The notes: a model not told the origin generated them from the letters alone. Positions 23,001 through 36,500 are shown, counted from the first letter of the stretch. The stretch is 64,000 nucleotides of DNA from Kalaharituber pfeilii (GCA_015179045.1 WHUZ01000027.1:310001-374000), one strand, 5' to 3'. Translations and numbers: made by a program.

Positions 23001-26000
23001 CTTGCCTTCGGCTTTCCAGCCTAGATGAGGGAGCACCGCTTCGGCAATTTCCTCCTCAATGAAAGGTGGAGCGTCCTCTTCCTCCTGCCGCAACATCCAT
23101 GTCAAAGATCGTAATTGCTCGGGGCGGAGAGGGATAATGAAATTAGGAGGCTGCTTTGCAGGCTTATCTTTCTTATTACTTGTGAGCTTGAATTTCGGAA
23201 GGACAAGCTTGAGCGGGGTGTATAGTCTGTCGTCATGCGCCAGCTGAGCATTGGCTTTTCGTCCCTTTCCGCATGGGGAAGACGGGATAGCGCGCGGTGT
23301 ACCAAAGAGGCAATGTTCAGGCCTATCCGCAGCTGTCCCATGCCTGTATCTTCATCAAAGCGGAGGTGGGTCAAGAACGGAGAGGGACGGTTCTTGAGTG
23401 CAGTTTCATACGGACCAGCTTGTTTTGCGTCTTCAATGGGGGTGATTTTATTCCCGACAAGCACCCATTTGAGATCTGGTTCTTTGGGAGCACAACGCTG
23501 GCAGATGCTATGGTCTTCGGGAAGCTCGAGTTCGTTCCATTGGCTGAGTTGGTCCAGGGATTTGATGCGTTCAGCAAGCCAGGCAAGAGCCTCGTATATC
23601 CCACGTTCATGGATCTTGTCAACTTCCACCCAATGACCCCTGGACCAGACTTTCTCTTCCGCTTGCCCTTCAAGCGGGACCTTAACGACCAGGACTGCTT
23701 GCGCTGCCTGGCATGAATCGTTCGTGACGTGAACCCTCAGCGTGCGAGCGGGCATCGAGAAGGTCGTATTGTGATTTTTAACCGTCTCCAGCGTTGGAGG
23801 GACAAGTTTCGCGGAACCAAGACCCCGCCATTCGCCTTCGACAAAGCATTTGACTTTCTTGGGCCCACTTGCTGGAGACTGACGCCACAATGGATCGAGT
23901 TTCGCAATTACGGGTCGCTCTTCGCCGATAGCATACCGTTTCGTAGATGTACTAAACACGAATGGGTCGTCTTTCGGACTGCCGCACCGGGTGGGGTCGA
24001 GGAAAAAGAATAGCGGCGCTTTATTGTCAGCTTCGCTGCCATCTTGCTTGTGCAATGCGCAGTTTGCGGTTCCACATTTGTCGTGTAGGGTGTAGGTGCC
24101 AGAGATATCTCTATCCAGCTTGTCCTTATCCTTCTCCTGGACAGAGATGCGCAGCTTTGACCATACCTTCTTATCCGCCCATTGCGGCTCCTGGAGGCCT
24201 AACTGTGCTTCCCAGGATGGGACGAGCTCTCCGTCGCCCTGGACCTCTACGTCAAAGGATAAGGTACCAGGGAGGCATATATCCCATCTCCCGTTCACCA
24301 ACCCTTGCACGTTCATGACATCCCTTCCGATTCTCATCCGTGCGAAATATTGGGCGAGGAGCTTTCTTGCCGGTGACTTCATGGACTCCTTCTCGTCGGG
24401 TTTGGCATAGAGGCGCCATTCGGGCTGTTTCGGGTCAAGATGGAGTTCCAGTTTAGCATGGGGAGCTTCGTACATTGCTGACCACGTTTCTTGACGCTTG
24501 AGGCTGCGGAAGCGTAGTTCGCCAGTTAGGGCTTTGAGGACGCCATTTTTCCATACGCCCCAATGTTCATCGGAAACTTGGAGCGAGACTGTGGAGCGGA
24601 GTTGTTCAAGGTCGTCTGCGGAGATACCGCCGAGCTTCAACCTCATGGGTAGTGCCCTTTTTAACAGCTTTGCAAACTCCGCAGGAACAATGCGGAGGTG
24701 ATTTTCTGTGAACGGAACATAGTTATGCTCCGGCCTACCGCCGCATTTCTCACAGCTCGAGAATCCGCAGTCAAGACAAATATTGAGCTTATTGCTCGTC
24801 ATCTGCTCTCTCCCTTCGCATTGACACAACCTCCGGCTCCGCTGCGCACCAGAAAGGAGCTCATCCAACGGCATATTCTCTGTGGTGAACAAATCTAGCG
24901 CCGACTCGATCAGCTGTTCGTCGCCGGTGATGCGCCCCGAGATGTCTTCGACGGGGATATCAGCGTCCATATCTGCGGGGTCTCCTTTCGCAAGGTACTC
25001 CATCGACAACACCAGCGCAGCTAGAATCGCGGTGCCGACAACGGTAGAGGACATTGCATTCCCCGCCAAATCTGCCAACTGATCTTCCGTTTCCTTCGTC
25101 AACAGCAACTCATCAATTGGCAAACCCTGCATCGACAACGCCTCCAGCCCAACCATCGGCCCTCCACGGTTGGTCAAGTACGGAATCATAGTCGGCGTTA
25201 GACATGGGCAGATACCCGGTTTACCAGTGCTTGAATTCCGATCCACATTTTGCGACAAGTTCCAAACCTGCGTCTTGAACGACGTATCGATTCCCATTTT
25301 CGCCGCTTTGATGTATAGGATATCCATTAAGTCTAGCACGCGCTCCACCTGCGCTAGACCCCAGTCGCCCCATGCGAAGTCCGGAAGCTTGCAAAGGCCC
25401 GCTTCCTGCCAGAACGTAAGTGGTCTCTTGTTCCCGAGTCGTTCTTCCAAGCGCATCTTCTGGTGCCGCGTCTCACATCGTGTCCAGTCTACTGTTCTTC
25501 CGGTTTTTGACGCAGAGCGGTCGCTTCTGATGAGGTTCTGTCTGGCTTGGTGAATTCGAGGGTCGTCACTAGGGAGAAGGAAGGACTCAAGAGAGCAGTT
25601 TGCAGGTCTGACGAGATCTTTTATTGCAGAACCCCACATCCGTGGAATATCGCTGTTCTCGACATTCAGGCACATCATATACCCCTTTGTCTCGTATGCG
25701 GAATGTAATAATTCTTTGTGTCCAGTCTCTCAAAATGCGCAGAGTATCCCTTGGCCTGGAACTTATCCACCATCCGTGGCCACGGCCCGTTGCTCACGTT
25801 TTCTAAAATGACGACTGGAGGTCGAGTCTTGGTGACCCATGACAACATCCCCGCGAAGGTTCGGCCTGACTCCCCTCCGGCGTCCAGGTCGAGCTTCTTA
25901 TTGTTAAGATTGGAATAATCAACGCAGGATGTTCCGGCAATCAACACATCGACATTTCCTGGTACGGGGACTTTAGCTCCGTATGCTGTTGTAGCCTCAT

Positions 26001-27224
26001 CTTCACCCAACTCACAGACGTCTCGGAACAGGATCGGAGGCTGAAAGTTGCGTTCAATGTATGCTTGCTTGAATGGCTCAATTTCGCAACTGAATACATG
26101 CTCAACTTCAAAATTCTTTCCATACCGCTTCTTTACTGCGCGGGAGATCAAGCCAAGTGCGAGCAAAGGAGACTCCGTACCCGAACACATTGTCGCGACC
26201 CTAAGCTTGCGTTTTCCAAGACGATCCGCAAGGTCCGCAACTTGCGGGAGCGAGGCAACAATATCTTGGAACATGAGCGGAATGTCGTGAATGGGTGGAA
26301 GGTTATCAGAGGTCTTGTGCAAGGCTGCGTTTGGGAGTTTGAGGGAGTTAGGGAGGGTGGATTGTTTGACGGGTTTTGCTCCCGCGGAGGATTTCTTCTT
26401 GTATTTGGGGCCAATTTCCTCCTCGTCGGTGCCGATGTCGAGAGCTTCAATGTCGGGTTCGGATATTTGGTCCTCGGGAATGGCGTCGTCGTGAACGTAG
26501 TGGTCGTCATTATCGGATTCGGCCTCATTGGAAGGACTGTAGGTTTCGTCGTTTGAGTCGGAATCAGAAGCGATAGTGAGTTTCTTACCCCTTCTTGTAG
26601 ATCCAAAGGCCGATTTCGTACTCGAACCAGTGGTTGTAGATGTAGTAGCAAAGTGCTTCGATGATGTGCGCCGGGAGGAAGTTGTAGCGGCAGAGGACCT
26701 CGATTTTGTACATTTCTCTTCGACGAAGATTTTATTCCCGCTAGCGGCGCCGGAGGGCCTGAAGAAGGTATCCATTGATAGTTGTTTAGTCCCCTTGACG
26801 GGTATGCAGACGCTAAAGGTGGGAGATTTAGGGGCTGCTGATGAGGCCGATGAGATTGGAGTTTTTGTTGTTGAAACAGTAGATTTCTTCGGTACTGCAA
26901 CATTCCGTTATATATCAGTACTGTGGTACCTCCCTAAGCCCATACCGACGCCCTCTATTGCCGCACAAACTTACTTTCAACAGCCACCATGAACATCTTC
27001 CCTTCCCCGCTCCTACTACTAGACGGCTTCACATTCTCCTTTCCCTTCCCCTTTCCCTTCCCCTTCGCCGATCCGCTACTAGTCTCCTCCGCTGGAGGCT
27101 GTAAGTCGCTCATAACGAGGTCATCGTCAGAATCTTTAATTGGGACAGTTGGGTCAACGTCGGCCATTTCAAAATCCTCGTCTTCGTCTGAGGAGAGGGG
27201 GATTGCGGGACGGCGGCGAGGCAT
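20074..27224 (-). CDS. DNMT5: DNMT5-type DNA methyltransferase fused to SNF2 ATPase, two single-base frame breaks
   Basis: Exons 27224-26975, 26894-21920, 21851-20375 and 20314-20074 (introns 80, 68 and 60 nt) cover 6943 nt. Adding one base at each of two breaks gives 6945 nt, or 2314 aa. Order: acidic, KGKG-rich N-terminus; cytosine-C5 methyltransferase with motif I TMCSGTESP (about 320), the catalytic TSCVDYS in place of PCQ (Cys about 407), ENV (about 450) and TRQRG (about 486); a Cys-rich zinc finger (CQCEGREQ...CEKCGG); SNF2 ATPase with Walker A DEVGYGKT (about 1400), DEYT box (about 1675), LSGTP, a RING-like finger (about 2078-2120) and C-terminal motif QAIGRVRRYGQ. In Cryptococcus, Dnmt5 is an ATP-dependent maintenance CpG methylase; the same role is inferred here. 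Breaks: a G4 run at 25682-25685, between IPHTRQRG and YMMCLNVEN, and a G3 run at 23263-23265, between LPHAER and RKANAQLAHDD. No intron fits either place. Assembly indels or true lesions are both possible. Confidence 0.9.
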
Positions 27225-30200
27225 CGTTTTTGATATCCGTAGTCTTGGTGTCGTTTTGCTGAGAGATTCAAGGTGAAAATAGGGGAGGTATCGTGTAGAC
27301 GATTGATTAACCAAAGGACGATTAAGAAGGTACTATTTAACCTATTTGATGATGGTTAGCAACCCGTAGTCAAAAGAGAACAAACGAAAGACCTGAGAAT
27401 ATTAAATTTATTTCCGAGCCGGAAATTCTATAAGACTTTGAGTCATTGATTTGCTCTATAATTGCCTCTGTGAAGAATAGCAAGATGTGCGATGATCTGC
27501 ACTTTGCGAGCTCATAATTGCAACTGCAAAACGGCTGGAAAGGAAGAATGGCAGGATTGTAGTACTGCAATTGCGGGAGAAGAAGGGTAGTGGGGAAGTG
27601 GAAGGAGGGAATGCGAAGCGGGGTATTCTCGTAACCAGAAGCGGGGGATGTTTTCAATGGCAATTGGAGGATTGGAGATGAACAGAGCCCAAGTCCTCAC
27701 TATTTGCTGTCCAAATGTAAAAGCAATATGCATACCAATGTGCGTTCAAACGAAATTCAAGAGGGATGCAATTACAATGGATAGAATGAGATGGAGGTAA
27801 AGCAAGTTCCTCTAATATATTGACCAAATGAAGCTATATTCGAGAACAGATTCCAAGAATACAAAGAGTGAATGGGGCTGCTGGACAACAGTCTCGGACG
27901 TCGAGATTGAAATAGTTGCCCTGTTGTCGCAATTGCAATGAAACTCCTTCACTTGTACCCACTTCCCAAGTGGCCTCCGAACAAAGAGTGGGAAAAAAAC
28001 GAGAAAGCTGGAGAAGGTGTCCTCCGTAGGAGATGAAAAATTGGCGTCCAGCTGAGTCCTCTCGAGCCTTTGTCGGCTAGTTGCTTACCCGTCAGGAGCT
28101 CGCGCTGGCGCGCCAAGACTAATTTTCTGTTGTGCCAACAATGAAGAGGCAATATGTTTCGAGGCCAACCAGACTATTATTTCGAGGGGACACGCGTTGT
28201 GGTGGGGACGCGCCGCAAAACCTTACGCGTTGGAGAGCGAAAGTCTTGGCGGCCACGTTCATAGGCCCATGCATGCAGCCACAAAATGGCGTGACGAGCC
28301 GTGTCAGGGGCCAAGCGTAAGGATATTGATGAGCGCTCAGGAAGATTGCGCAATCGTGTTAATAATGGGTAGAGTGCACTATGGCGCATCTTTCAGCGTC
28401 TCAGTAGGCGCGATATCGAGTACCCTCCGAAGGATCTTGCATCACGTGGTTTGCTTGGGTCCTTTTTATGGCATCCTGTGCGACCAAAAGATGTGCTCTC
28501 GTGCTCAGCAAAAGGTACAGCAATGTAACACCATGACGTCATAGCGATTATGCTCGCTGTCAAAGGCGAGGACGATGGGGGTGGTCGTAAGGGGTGAGAC
28601 GTGAGCTCCTGTGCACATGTCAAATTAAAGCTTATTGCTCCCTTGTTTGACACGTACTTACAGTGATAGTGGGTTACACTTGAGCGATCTCGTTCCCCGA
28701 CCCGCCAAGTCCAGTGAGCTCTGCTGCCCCCCACATCAAAATGGCGAATGCCGAAGATTCCCTCGGGCAAGGAAGACGTAAAGCAAGAGAGGTTGCGAGA
28801 GTGTGGAGGACGGTTGTGCTCTCGCTCCTGGAATGGTGCTTACGTACAGAACTCCGCAAGCTGGGCCTTCCCCCGGTCTCTTTCTTCTCTTTCCTCAGAT
28901 GGCAACATTCCCGATGAGGTAATGCTTTGCCACGAACCACAGCCCTTCGCGCCGCTCATTGATCGCCATCCCACAGGCTTCTTGCATGCAGAGACCCTTC
29001 AAGTCTGCCCGAGTTGGTGTCCGAGGCGACCATTGCAAATAGCGGTTAAACCCTCCTTCATAGGGCACGCATGTAAGTACAAGTACGTTAGGATCGCAGC
29101 ATTATGCAGGATGCGTCCTTGACCAACTTAGTTTAAACCCTTCACGAGCTTATGAGCAACTCATCAACTGCCCAGGACGCCAAGATCGCCAAGGCAAAAT
29201 ACTTGTAAGCCCCTACCCTAAGTAATCCCATTTTCAATGCTCTGTGGATCCGCATACTCAAGGCTCATGATTTTGTGATGTGCTTCTACTAGTGGCGTGG
29301 CTAAGTGCCTCGGGGCCCTTCTCTTGTAGGTAAACGGGGGAGCTAGATGGAGATGACCGCTTCGGGATGGAATCATGGATGAGCGAGGGGGAGCAAATGT
29401 AGGGGCGGAGGTTGGAGTCTCCTCTTGTACAACCACTTAGCAGTAGTTAAAATAACTTCAGCAAAATCTTGCAATGTCATTTAGACCCCGTTGGTCTTTT
29501 CATCAAGTGATTTTTCTCAGTACGTACCTCCTAGTTCTGACAAGTACGCACTTGAACACGGCTTCTAGTCTTCCCCCACTATTAACCTCCTTTCGAAACT
29601 ACATCTCCTTCCTTCTTTTATTCCTTATTGCAACACCCTACCCCCTGTAGCACGCCTCGGGCTTTACACCCCATCTCTGCGAATAAGAGCTTTCATCACA
29701 CGTCCAAGCAATCAGACTACCCCTCATACAATGTTAGCCGGACCAGCACCCCTCTCCTTCCACTCCAGAATACGTAAGTACAACTACGAGGTCCCCGATA
29801 CTGCTTACAGGTAAGACACCTTCTCGTGAACGTTTGGGGCTTACATGTCAGTAGCTACAATTTGAAGTACTTGAGGTACTGCAGTATTGGCAGATATTGT
29901 GACTCAGGGAGAGTTCATTGATTGGTTTCCTCAGGGCATCCAGTTACTTGTGCACCGAAACATTGCGGTTGGGGTCATGGCAGCCAGGCGACGTACCCAG
30001 GGGCCGGCAACTTCCTGTTTCATCTAAATCTCGTGTGGTTCTAATTCAGTCTGAGTATCCAACCCTGAATTGGATGCAGTTTAACCTTGCAGAGGTGATC
30101 ACTGATTTTTCGCGTTGGTTCGCAACCAGACTAGTTTAAAGTGCATGCATTGATCGGGATGCGGCTTCCCATCCTATGATATCCATCGCTAGTTGTATCG

Positions 30201-31735
30201 CCCATCCGTTGCAGACGGGTAATTTGTCTGGTTGACAGAAAAGGTACACTGGCCACTGATTTTTCCAGGCCACCAAGTGAGTACATTGCTCGAGACTGCA
30301 TGCGAACGGCACATTCCAGAAAGGTTCGAGTGCCACGCATATCCAGCACAGGGTAAGCTGATTGCTAGCGAGCTGCATCAATTTACTGGAATCGCTACTA
30401 ATGCAGCTGGCGATAGGATTTGGCTTTGATTGCAGATTGGATTTCAATTTGAATAACTAAGTGGTTGTACTTAAGAGAGGCTGTAGTCGGGTTGCACAGG
30501 CTTGCAAAAGAGTAGCACAGCACTTGGGACTTGCTATTAGCCTGGTCGTGCCAACCAGACTAACCGCTATTTGACACCGTCTTGCTTGTTTCGGAATAGT
30601 TATGTTCAATGAAATTCTCAATTCACATATTACAACTGGGTGCGAGATCAATCCTCACAATCGAGGATGATCCTCACACGACTGATTTGCATATCCGGAT
30701 CCAGGACAGCATCCATGGTACTGTACAGGGACAACAGGTCATCACCATAACCCGGGCGTTAACGAGGCTGGGCGTCCATTAGTGTGTGGTCGGATCTGGT
30801 GCAAAAGAGACCTGATCCGAACCAGATTTCAAAGACTTGTTATTGGGCGCTGGATTTTCGCGTGTATTTGGGTCCTAGAGGAGACACCACTAGGTTAAAA
30901 GTTTTGGTACGTCTACCACGTTTGTATTTTGCTCTGAAACAGATATGTTGCAGCACGTGACTGGAAGTCAGGCCTGACATTGGGACATATTTCGGTTCAT
31001 GAGCAAGCGAGTCAAGCAAGGTGCTCAGGTTGACATTTTCCAACCAATTGCAATTCAGATACACACTAGTACCAATTGCTTGGCTGCAAAATTCATGCAA
31101 GTTGAGAAAGTTGCTGACACCTTTAAACTATAAGCTCTAGAATTTTACATAGGTCTCAGCTCAAAACTGAAGTTAGGAGAAGTCACTTTTTATCTGGTCG
31201 GTTATACGTATTAGATGAGACCAACATATTGGATGACGCTGTTATAGATTCACGCGGTATCAAACAATGGGCTCTGACTGGCTAAGGATGAACTATATAT
31301 ATCGGGGTAGGAAGATCTGGTGTCAGGGAAGAGCGTATACATTTTCGATTCATGAGACCAGCTGACCCTAATGCAACACAGCAGCTTTCCTCGCCATGCA
31401 TGCAGAGTTAGTGGAGCTAATACCATTAGAGATATCCCGCTCGTAAGTTTAGCAAGTGCTCTGGGCGGTCGCGGCGTAGCAAATTAGGAGACTAGCGGCG
31501 CAGGAGCATCGGATGGATAGGGGATGGATGTTCACGTCACAATACAGCACTGCAAGTGAATTGTCGATCAATTCTGCGTCTGAGCGGAAGTGGGGATTGG
31601 AAGTTTGGGAAGCGAGAGCACAGTGTGAGGTGGTGAGAGAATGCAGCTTAGTCCCGGGGTAATCGAGCACTTAGTAAGTACGTCTACACTATATTAAGTA
31701 TACTTGGTACAACTAGAAAAAGAGCGTATTGCGGG
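27225..31735. other. Long intergenic interval, no gene supported
   Basis: About 4.5 kb without a recognisable gene. The first part is the 5' flank of the methyltransferase gene. A pyrimidine-rich leader and a possible short first exon (ATG at about 29730 followed by GTAAGT) have no convincing downstream exons. Dispersed TAGTCTGGTTG-type motifs occur in reverse complement at 30124-30134 and 30552-30562, the second inside an imperfect palindrome at 30538-30565. Confidence 0.45.
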
Positions 31736-32880
31736 ATGTTTATGATACGGCCTTTCGGTTGGGCTACGAGATGCGGCTGCTGCTGTGGGGGGCAGGCTTC
31801 TGGTTGGGGCACTGCTATACAGGGCGAGGCAACTCTCCAATGCATACGCGCTCCCGTGCGGTCCCAATTGTCCCTCGCTGCTCGTTGTAGGCTGGTGCTG
31901 TTTGTTTATTGGCGTTTCGCGCGAGTCTCGTGCTCCGCGTGCGCCCGCCTGCCTGCCTCCCCGGGGAAGCGGCCAAACGGACAATAGCGACGCCGCAGAG
32001 CAGACGGCGGGGAGGGGGGGGTGGGGTGGGGCGGTGGGGGGGAAGTCCACGGCCAAATGTATCGGAGGCAGAAGGGCCTTGCAAACACAAGGAAGAAGCC
32101 GCAATGGTGCATGGCAAGGACGCAGTCGAATGGTTTCACCACGCGCAGCTGCTGCTGGGTGCTGGGTGCTGGGTGCTGGGTGCTGGGCGCTGGGTGCTGT
32201 GCTGCATGGCGAGGTCCGCAGCAGAGTCCGCACGGCCTCTAGGCGCCTCGGCGCAGCTGCTCTGTCTGCGTGGGCAGGTAGCGTAGCGTACGGTACCCAC
32301 CACCTACTTAACGCATTTAACGCAGAGGCGGGGCGGCCGCAATCGCAACCTAAATAACGGCCGACCGCCCTCTCTGCGCATCTCCCTCCGCCCGCGACAG
32401 CCCCCCGCTGCAGCGGCTGACTGGACTCCAGCATCGCCCCCGCAGACGCTGCCTTGCATCGCGGCCTCCCAGCTGCCCCCTCCCCCCAATAGCAGCCCGA
32501 GTGCGCCGCAAGGTAATCGCGAGATCTTCTGTTGTCTTACAACTCTCCCTCACGTCGCAGCCCTGCACCCGCGCGCACATCACCACCACTACCACAAACC
32601 CTTGTAGTCTGGCCTCCTGGGAACGCAGCTGCCTGCCAGTTCCTCTCCAGCCACCCAATTACCAATTCTCCGCCCAGGGCGAGCGGCCCCAGAGATTGCT
32701 GCAGGCCGCAGCAGCGTCAAGAACGGAGAGCCAGAGGAGGAGGGCAAGGTAGGACGAACCGGAGTGGCAGCGAGCGACTGAGAGAAGAGATACGTAGCGA
32801 GTGTGCCGGGGGTCTAAGTGAGTTGCCAAACAATAGGAAAGGCCAAGGGGGGAAAAAAAAAATAAAGGATAAAAAAAATT
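31736..32880. other. GC-rich island with GCTGGGT tandem repeat and G-runs
   Basis: Base composition changes sharply to GC-rich (by eye) compared with the AT-leaning flanks. A 7-base GCTGGGT unit repeats about six to seven times at 32150-32205. At 32008-32042 the plus strand carries many runs of three or more G. Large overlapping ORFs exist in most frames, as expected when stops are depleted by GC content, and none shows a domain. The island lies 0.7-1.8 kb upstream of the JmjC gene and may be its distal promoter or transcript leader, which is inference. Confidence 0.55.
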
Positions 32881-32890
32881 GACGAAAGAG

Positions 32891-32926
<36 letters not shown>

Positions 32927-33571
32927 GCATTGTCCTTAAGGTTTAGTCAAGCCGCAGCTAGGTCGATCGTCCGGGGAGGCAACAAAAATTAGCAACCTCC
33001 GTTCTTTTATCGCTTGCACAATCCTTCCAATCCGACCCCAGCCAGGCATCGCGAAACAGTGCCTCCGACAGCATCTAAGCCATTTCTGCTAGGCAGCGCT
33101 GGACTGGAGGGTCATACACACCCAGAGCGAGCGACAAGGCAGCGAGCCAGCGCGCTCGTCTGAGCTGTGGGGGAAAAAAAAAAAAAAGACATATTCCAGG
33201 GCCCGCTCAGTTCGGCTGCACCACACGCACAATCTTTCGTGGGGGGAAGGCGCAGGTACGTGCTTTCGTTGTGGGCAATTGCATTTTCTCGCACGCTCTG
33301 GGGCAATTGACAAGGGGCTGTGGCTATAGTATACGACAGGAAGCCGAGAGTCCAACCGACCGCTTTTTTTGTTAATTGTTTTTCTCGTCCTCTGAGCTGT
33401 CAGCTGACCTCACCTCCATCTGGCCTGACCTGATCCGACTTCTACCATCAACTTGACTTTCGCCCCCCCCCCCCCCACCCCCCGTCATTATACCAATTCT
33501 GGACGGTAGTTGCTCGGCGTGTATGAGCCTGTGTTGTACGTGAAGGAAGGAATTTAGCATCGATCCCCCCG
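32881..33571. promoter_or_regulatory. 5' flank or leader of the JmjC gene
   Basis: It holds an A33 run (32891-32923), a CT-rich section and a C-rich tract at about 33464-33482 immediately upstream of the ATG at 33572. Long pyrimidine-rich leaders are common for regulatory genes in filamentous fungi. No specific factor site is claimed. Confidence 0.35.
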
Positions 33572-36500
33572 ATGGCCATCTCGGTACCGCCGCGGTCGCG
33601 CAGCCGGCGACTTGCGTCCTCTTCTTCTTCGTCTCTGTCATCACTCCCGTCCAGTACTCCGCCGAACGACGCCCGCTCCACGCAAAGTCTGCAGCCAGCG
33701 TCACGGCCCAATTCCAGCGTTGATCCACAGCTACCAGCAATTGCGACATCGGTCGAAAGCACTGTTTCCGATACTCTTGCAAGCATTGCTGGAGGCATTA
33801 ATGAGGGCGCAGTTAGCGATCCGGAGAGACTATTTTCTCTAGACTTTTCATCATCTAGTGATGAGGAGGGGGCCAGGAGTCCCGATTTTCAAAGAGGCTC
33901 AAATACTGAAAGCAGGTGGAGGAAAAGTGCAAGAAAACGGATCAAACGTGAGAAAACACCATTTGACGAGGACAATTCCTTATCGCCAGTTGCTACAAGC
34001 GGTGAGCACAACAATTCCTCTCCAAAATTAATAGACCTGGACGAAGCCGACTCGACGCCATCAGACACTCTCAGTGAAGGATCGGAAGCCGAATTTGAAC
34101 GAGACCCCACACCGACACCGCCCCCACCACCTCCTATTCAATCCAAAAGGCGCCGTGGTAGACCACCGCGAAGACAACCTCTCCCAGCAGCACTACCACC
34201 TCCATCCCCACCCCTACCACGCCCTCTAGCGCGGACCCTGAAAAAATCGCTTAGGTCAATGTCCAGGTTGAGCACAACGCAATCGCCGCCAGAACCTCCT
34301 GCAGAGGAGCCTAGTTTTATTGCTGAAACTGCATCGGCAGAGGATGATTTTAGCGAGCAGGAACAGCCAATAGAGGAAGCACGACGGTCGGTATCGGCAG
34401 AAACAGAGAGGTCAGCAGAGCAACCTTTAGGAGAGGAAAAGGAAGACGAGCATACGAAAAATGAAGAGCAGGTAGAAAACGAAGAGCAGGTAGAAAAGGA
34501 AGAGCAGGAAGAAAAGGAAGAACAGGAAGAAAAGGAAGAGCAGGCAGAAAACGAAGAGCGGGCAGAAAAGGAAGATCAGGAAGAAAACGAAGAGTCGGAG
34601 GCAACAGAGCCAACAAGCCCTCGACCTGTTCGAAGAGGACCTGGGCGTCCAAAAGGCTCAGGGAAAAGACGATATGGCACCCCAGCTGCGAAGCGTAGAA
34701 ATAGTCTTAAGAAGGCTAGAGCGGCACGGAATATCAGCAGATCTCCACGAACGCCTATGTCTCCTTCAGTATTACCCCAGGGGGTGGTTAAACGAGGACC
34801 AGGTCGTCCCCGGAAATCGTTATTGGCTTTCGTTCGTAACGCGTTTGATGAAAATGACGGTAATAAGGAAGATTTGGGAGAGCAGGGCCCTATCTCATCG
34901 ACGGCATTAGAAGGAAATGGTACAGCTATATCGACTGCTGAAAATGCTGAAGGTATGGAGTCTCAAGCTGTTGGGAGTTCTGCTTTTGTGCCTGCTGCTG
35001 TGTCTGTTGCGGCTTCCGTTGGTTCTCCTGCTACGCCTGCTTCCGCTGCGGCTGGCTGGAGGAGGTCGACACGAGAACGTAGATCTGTGTTGGAAGGTTA
35101 TAGAGCTGGCCTAACAGACGAGGATCTGAGAGCGCCAGTCATGGGGAAAGGTACATTAAGAAAAAAATAGGAGGACGAGACCTGAACGGGACGATGACGC
35201 GGAAGATGGAGATAGCTTGCGTGCAGAAGGAAGATCCCGAGGTTACATCAAAAAACTCGAAGCAGACAGGATACGTAGAGGTATGGCTCACTCCCATCCT
35301 ATTGGCTGAAATTTGTTTGTTGCCGGGAACTCGTGCTTTCAATATGTAATTCAATTTCTATGTTATGCTGGATGCAAGCCCATGTTTCGCAAGGTCGAAC
35401 AAAAATTTAAAAAGCCCCGCTGACTCTATTCCATAGGTAAAATCTCTGCAAAGCTCAAATATCCTATACACGGAATACCACCTGAATTTCCTCCAGAATA
35501 CGGCTTCAAGATTATGCGTTTCCGTTCGCCTTCCCCCCCACCTCCACTCTTACTGCCGTCACGTGAGGGTTCACCGGCCAATGCACACACTGATGGATCG
35601 TCATTACCGACTCCTTCTATTACCCAGTCTGAAGATGAAGGGTCCGATCAAGAGCGGCCTAGGAAAAAGGCAAGAGTTTGGGCCGGAGAAACGGAGGAGG
35701 GTTATGAACCGATTCGCGGACTCTACACATTCCAGCCTACGCCGGAGACTTTCCAAGATTTTGAGAATTTCATTAAAGAGATCCAGACCGTCGGGAAAAG
35801 GCAGGGTGTGGTCAAGATACGAGTACCGAAGGAGTGTATTCCGCCGCCTGTATATGCCCCTGAGGAGAAAAGTACTAGTACAAGTGAGCTGTTGCAGTCA
35901 AAGACTATGCACCAAATTTATCAACCGAAGCTCAAGGCTGCGCGAGGCAGGTCAAGGTCACAGTGTAGTTCGCGACTGAGCTCGCCAGAGATAGGTTCAA
36001 GCTCGCGGTCACCGTCGACGTCATCAAGACCGCGATCTCCCTCTATATTGCATGCAGACGAGTATTCACAGGGTCATGACCGGCCATATTTGCTAAACTT
36101 TCACCAGCATATGTGCCTCCATGATAAATGCTATGCTATTAACCCAATTTACAAGATAGAAACTACACCTTCGTCCAACATTCCTGCAGCCGATTTCCTC
36201 ACCTATCACGCATGGCGTGACCAGATAGCTGCAACCAACCCGGAGGAGCTTTACGAGGCGGAGGCACCCACGGAGCAATCCCTCATCGACCGCGGTCTTG
36301 CAAGTTCGTGCGAAGAGAACGAATTTCACAAGATTACATACTCAACGGACAATGAGGCGACCCCGGAGCTCCGCAGTATGTTCTCTCTCAGCGACCTCGC
36401 GATGCCATCTCTCTCTGGTAACAGCCTGTTCAAAAGCGAGAACCACGTTGCTGGGATTCACACCCCGTACTTTTACTTTGCTTCTCCTGCAAGCGTGTTT

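Noticed and set aside
25640..25700. An intron to explain the first DNMT5 frame change
   Set aside because: The GTATAT site has no acceptor that preserves the conserved RQRGYMMCLNVEN region; the nearest acceptor gives a 30-nt intron.
29700..29830. First exon of a small gene (ATG at about 29730 followed by GTAAGT)
   Set aside because: No downstream exon restores a convincing protein, so no gene is called.
31694..32434. 246-aa ORF in the GC-rich island
   Set aside because: Most frames are open there because stops are rare in GC-rich DNA; the translation is low complexity with no domain.
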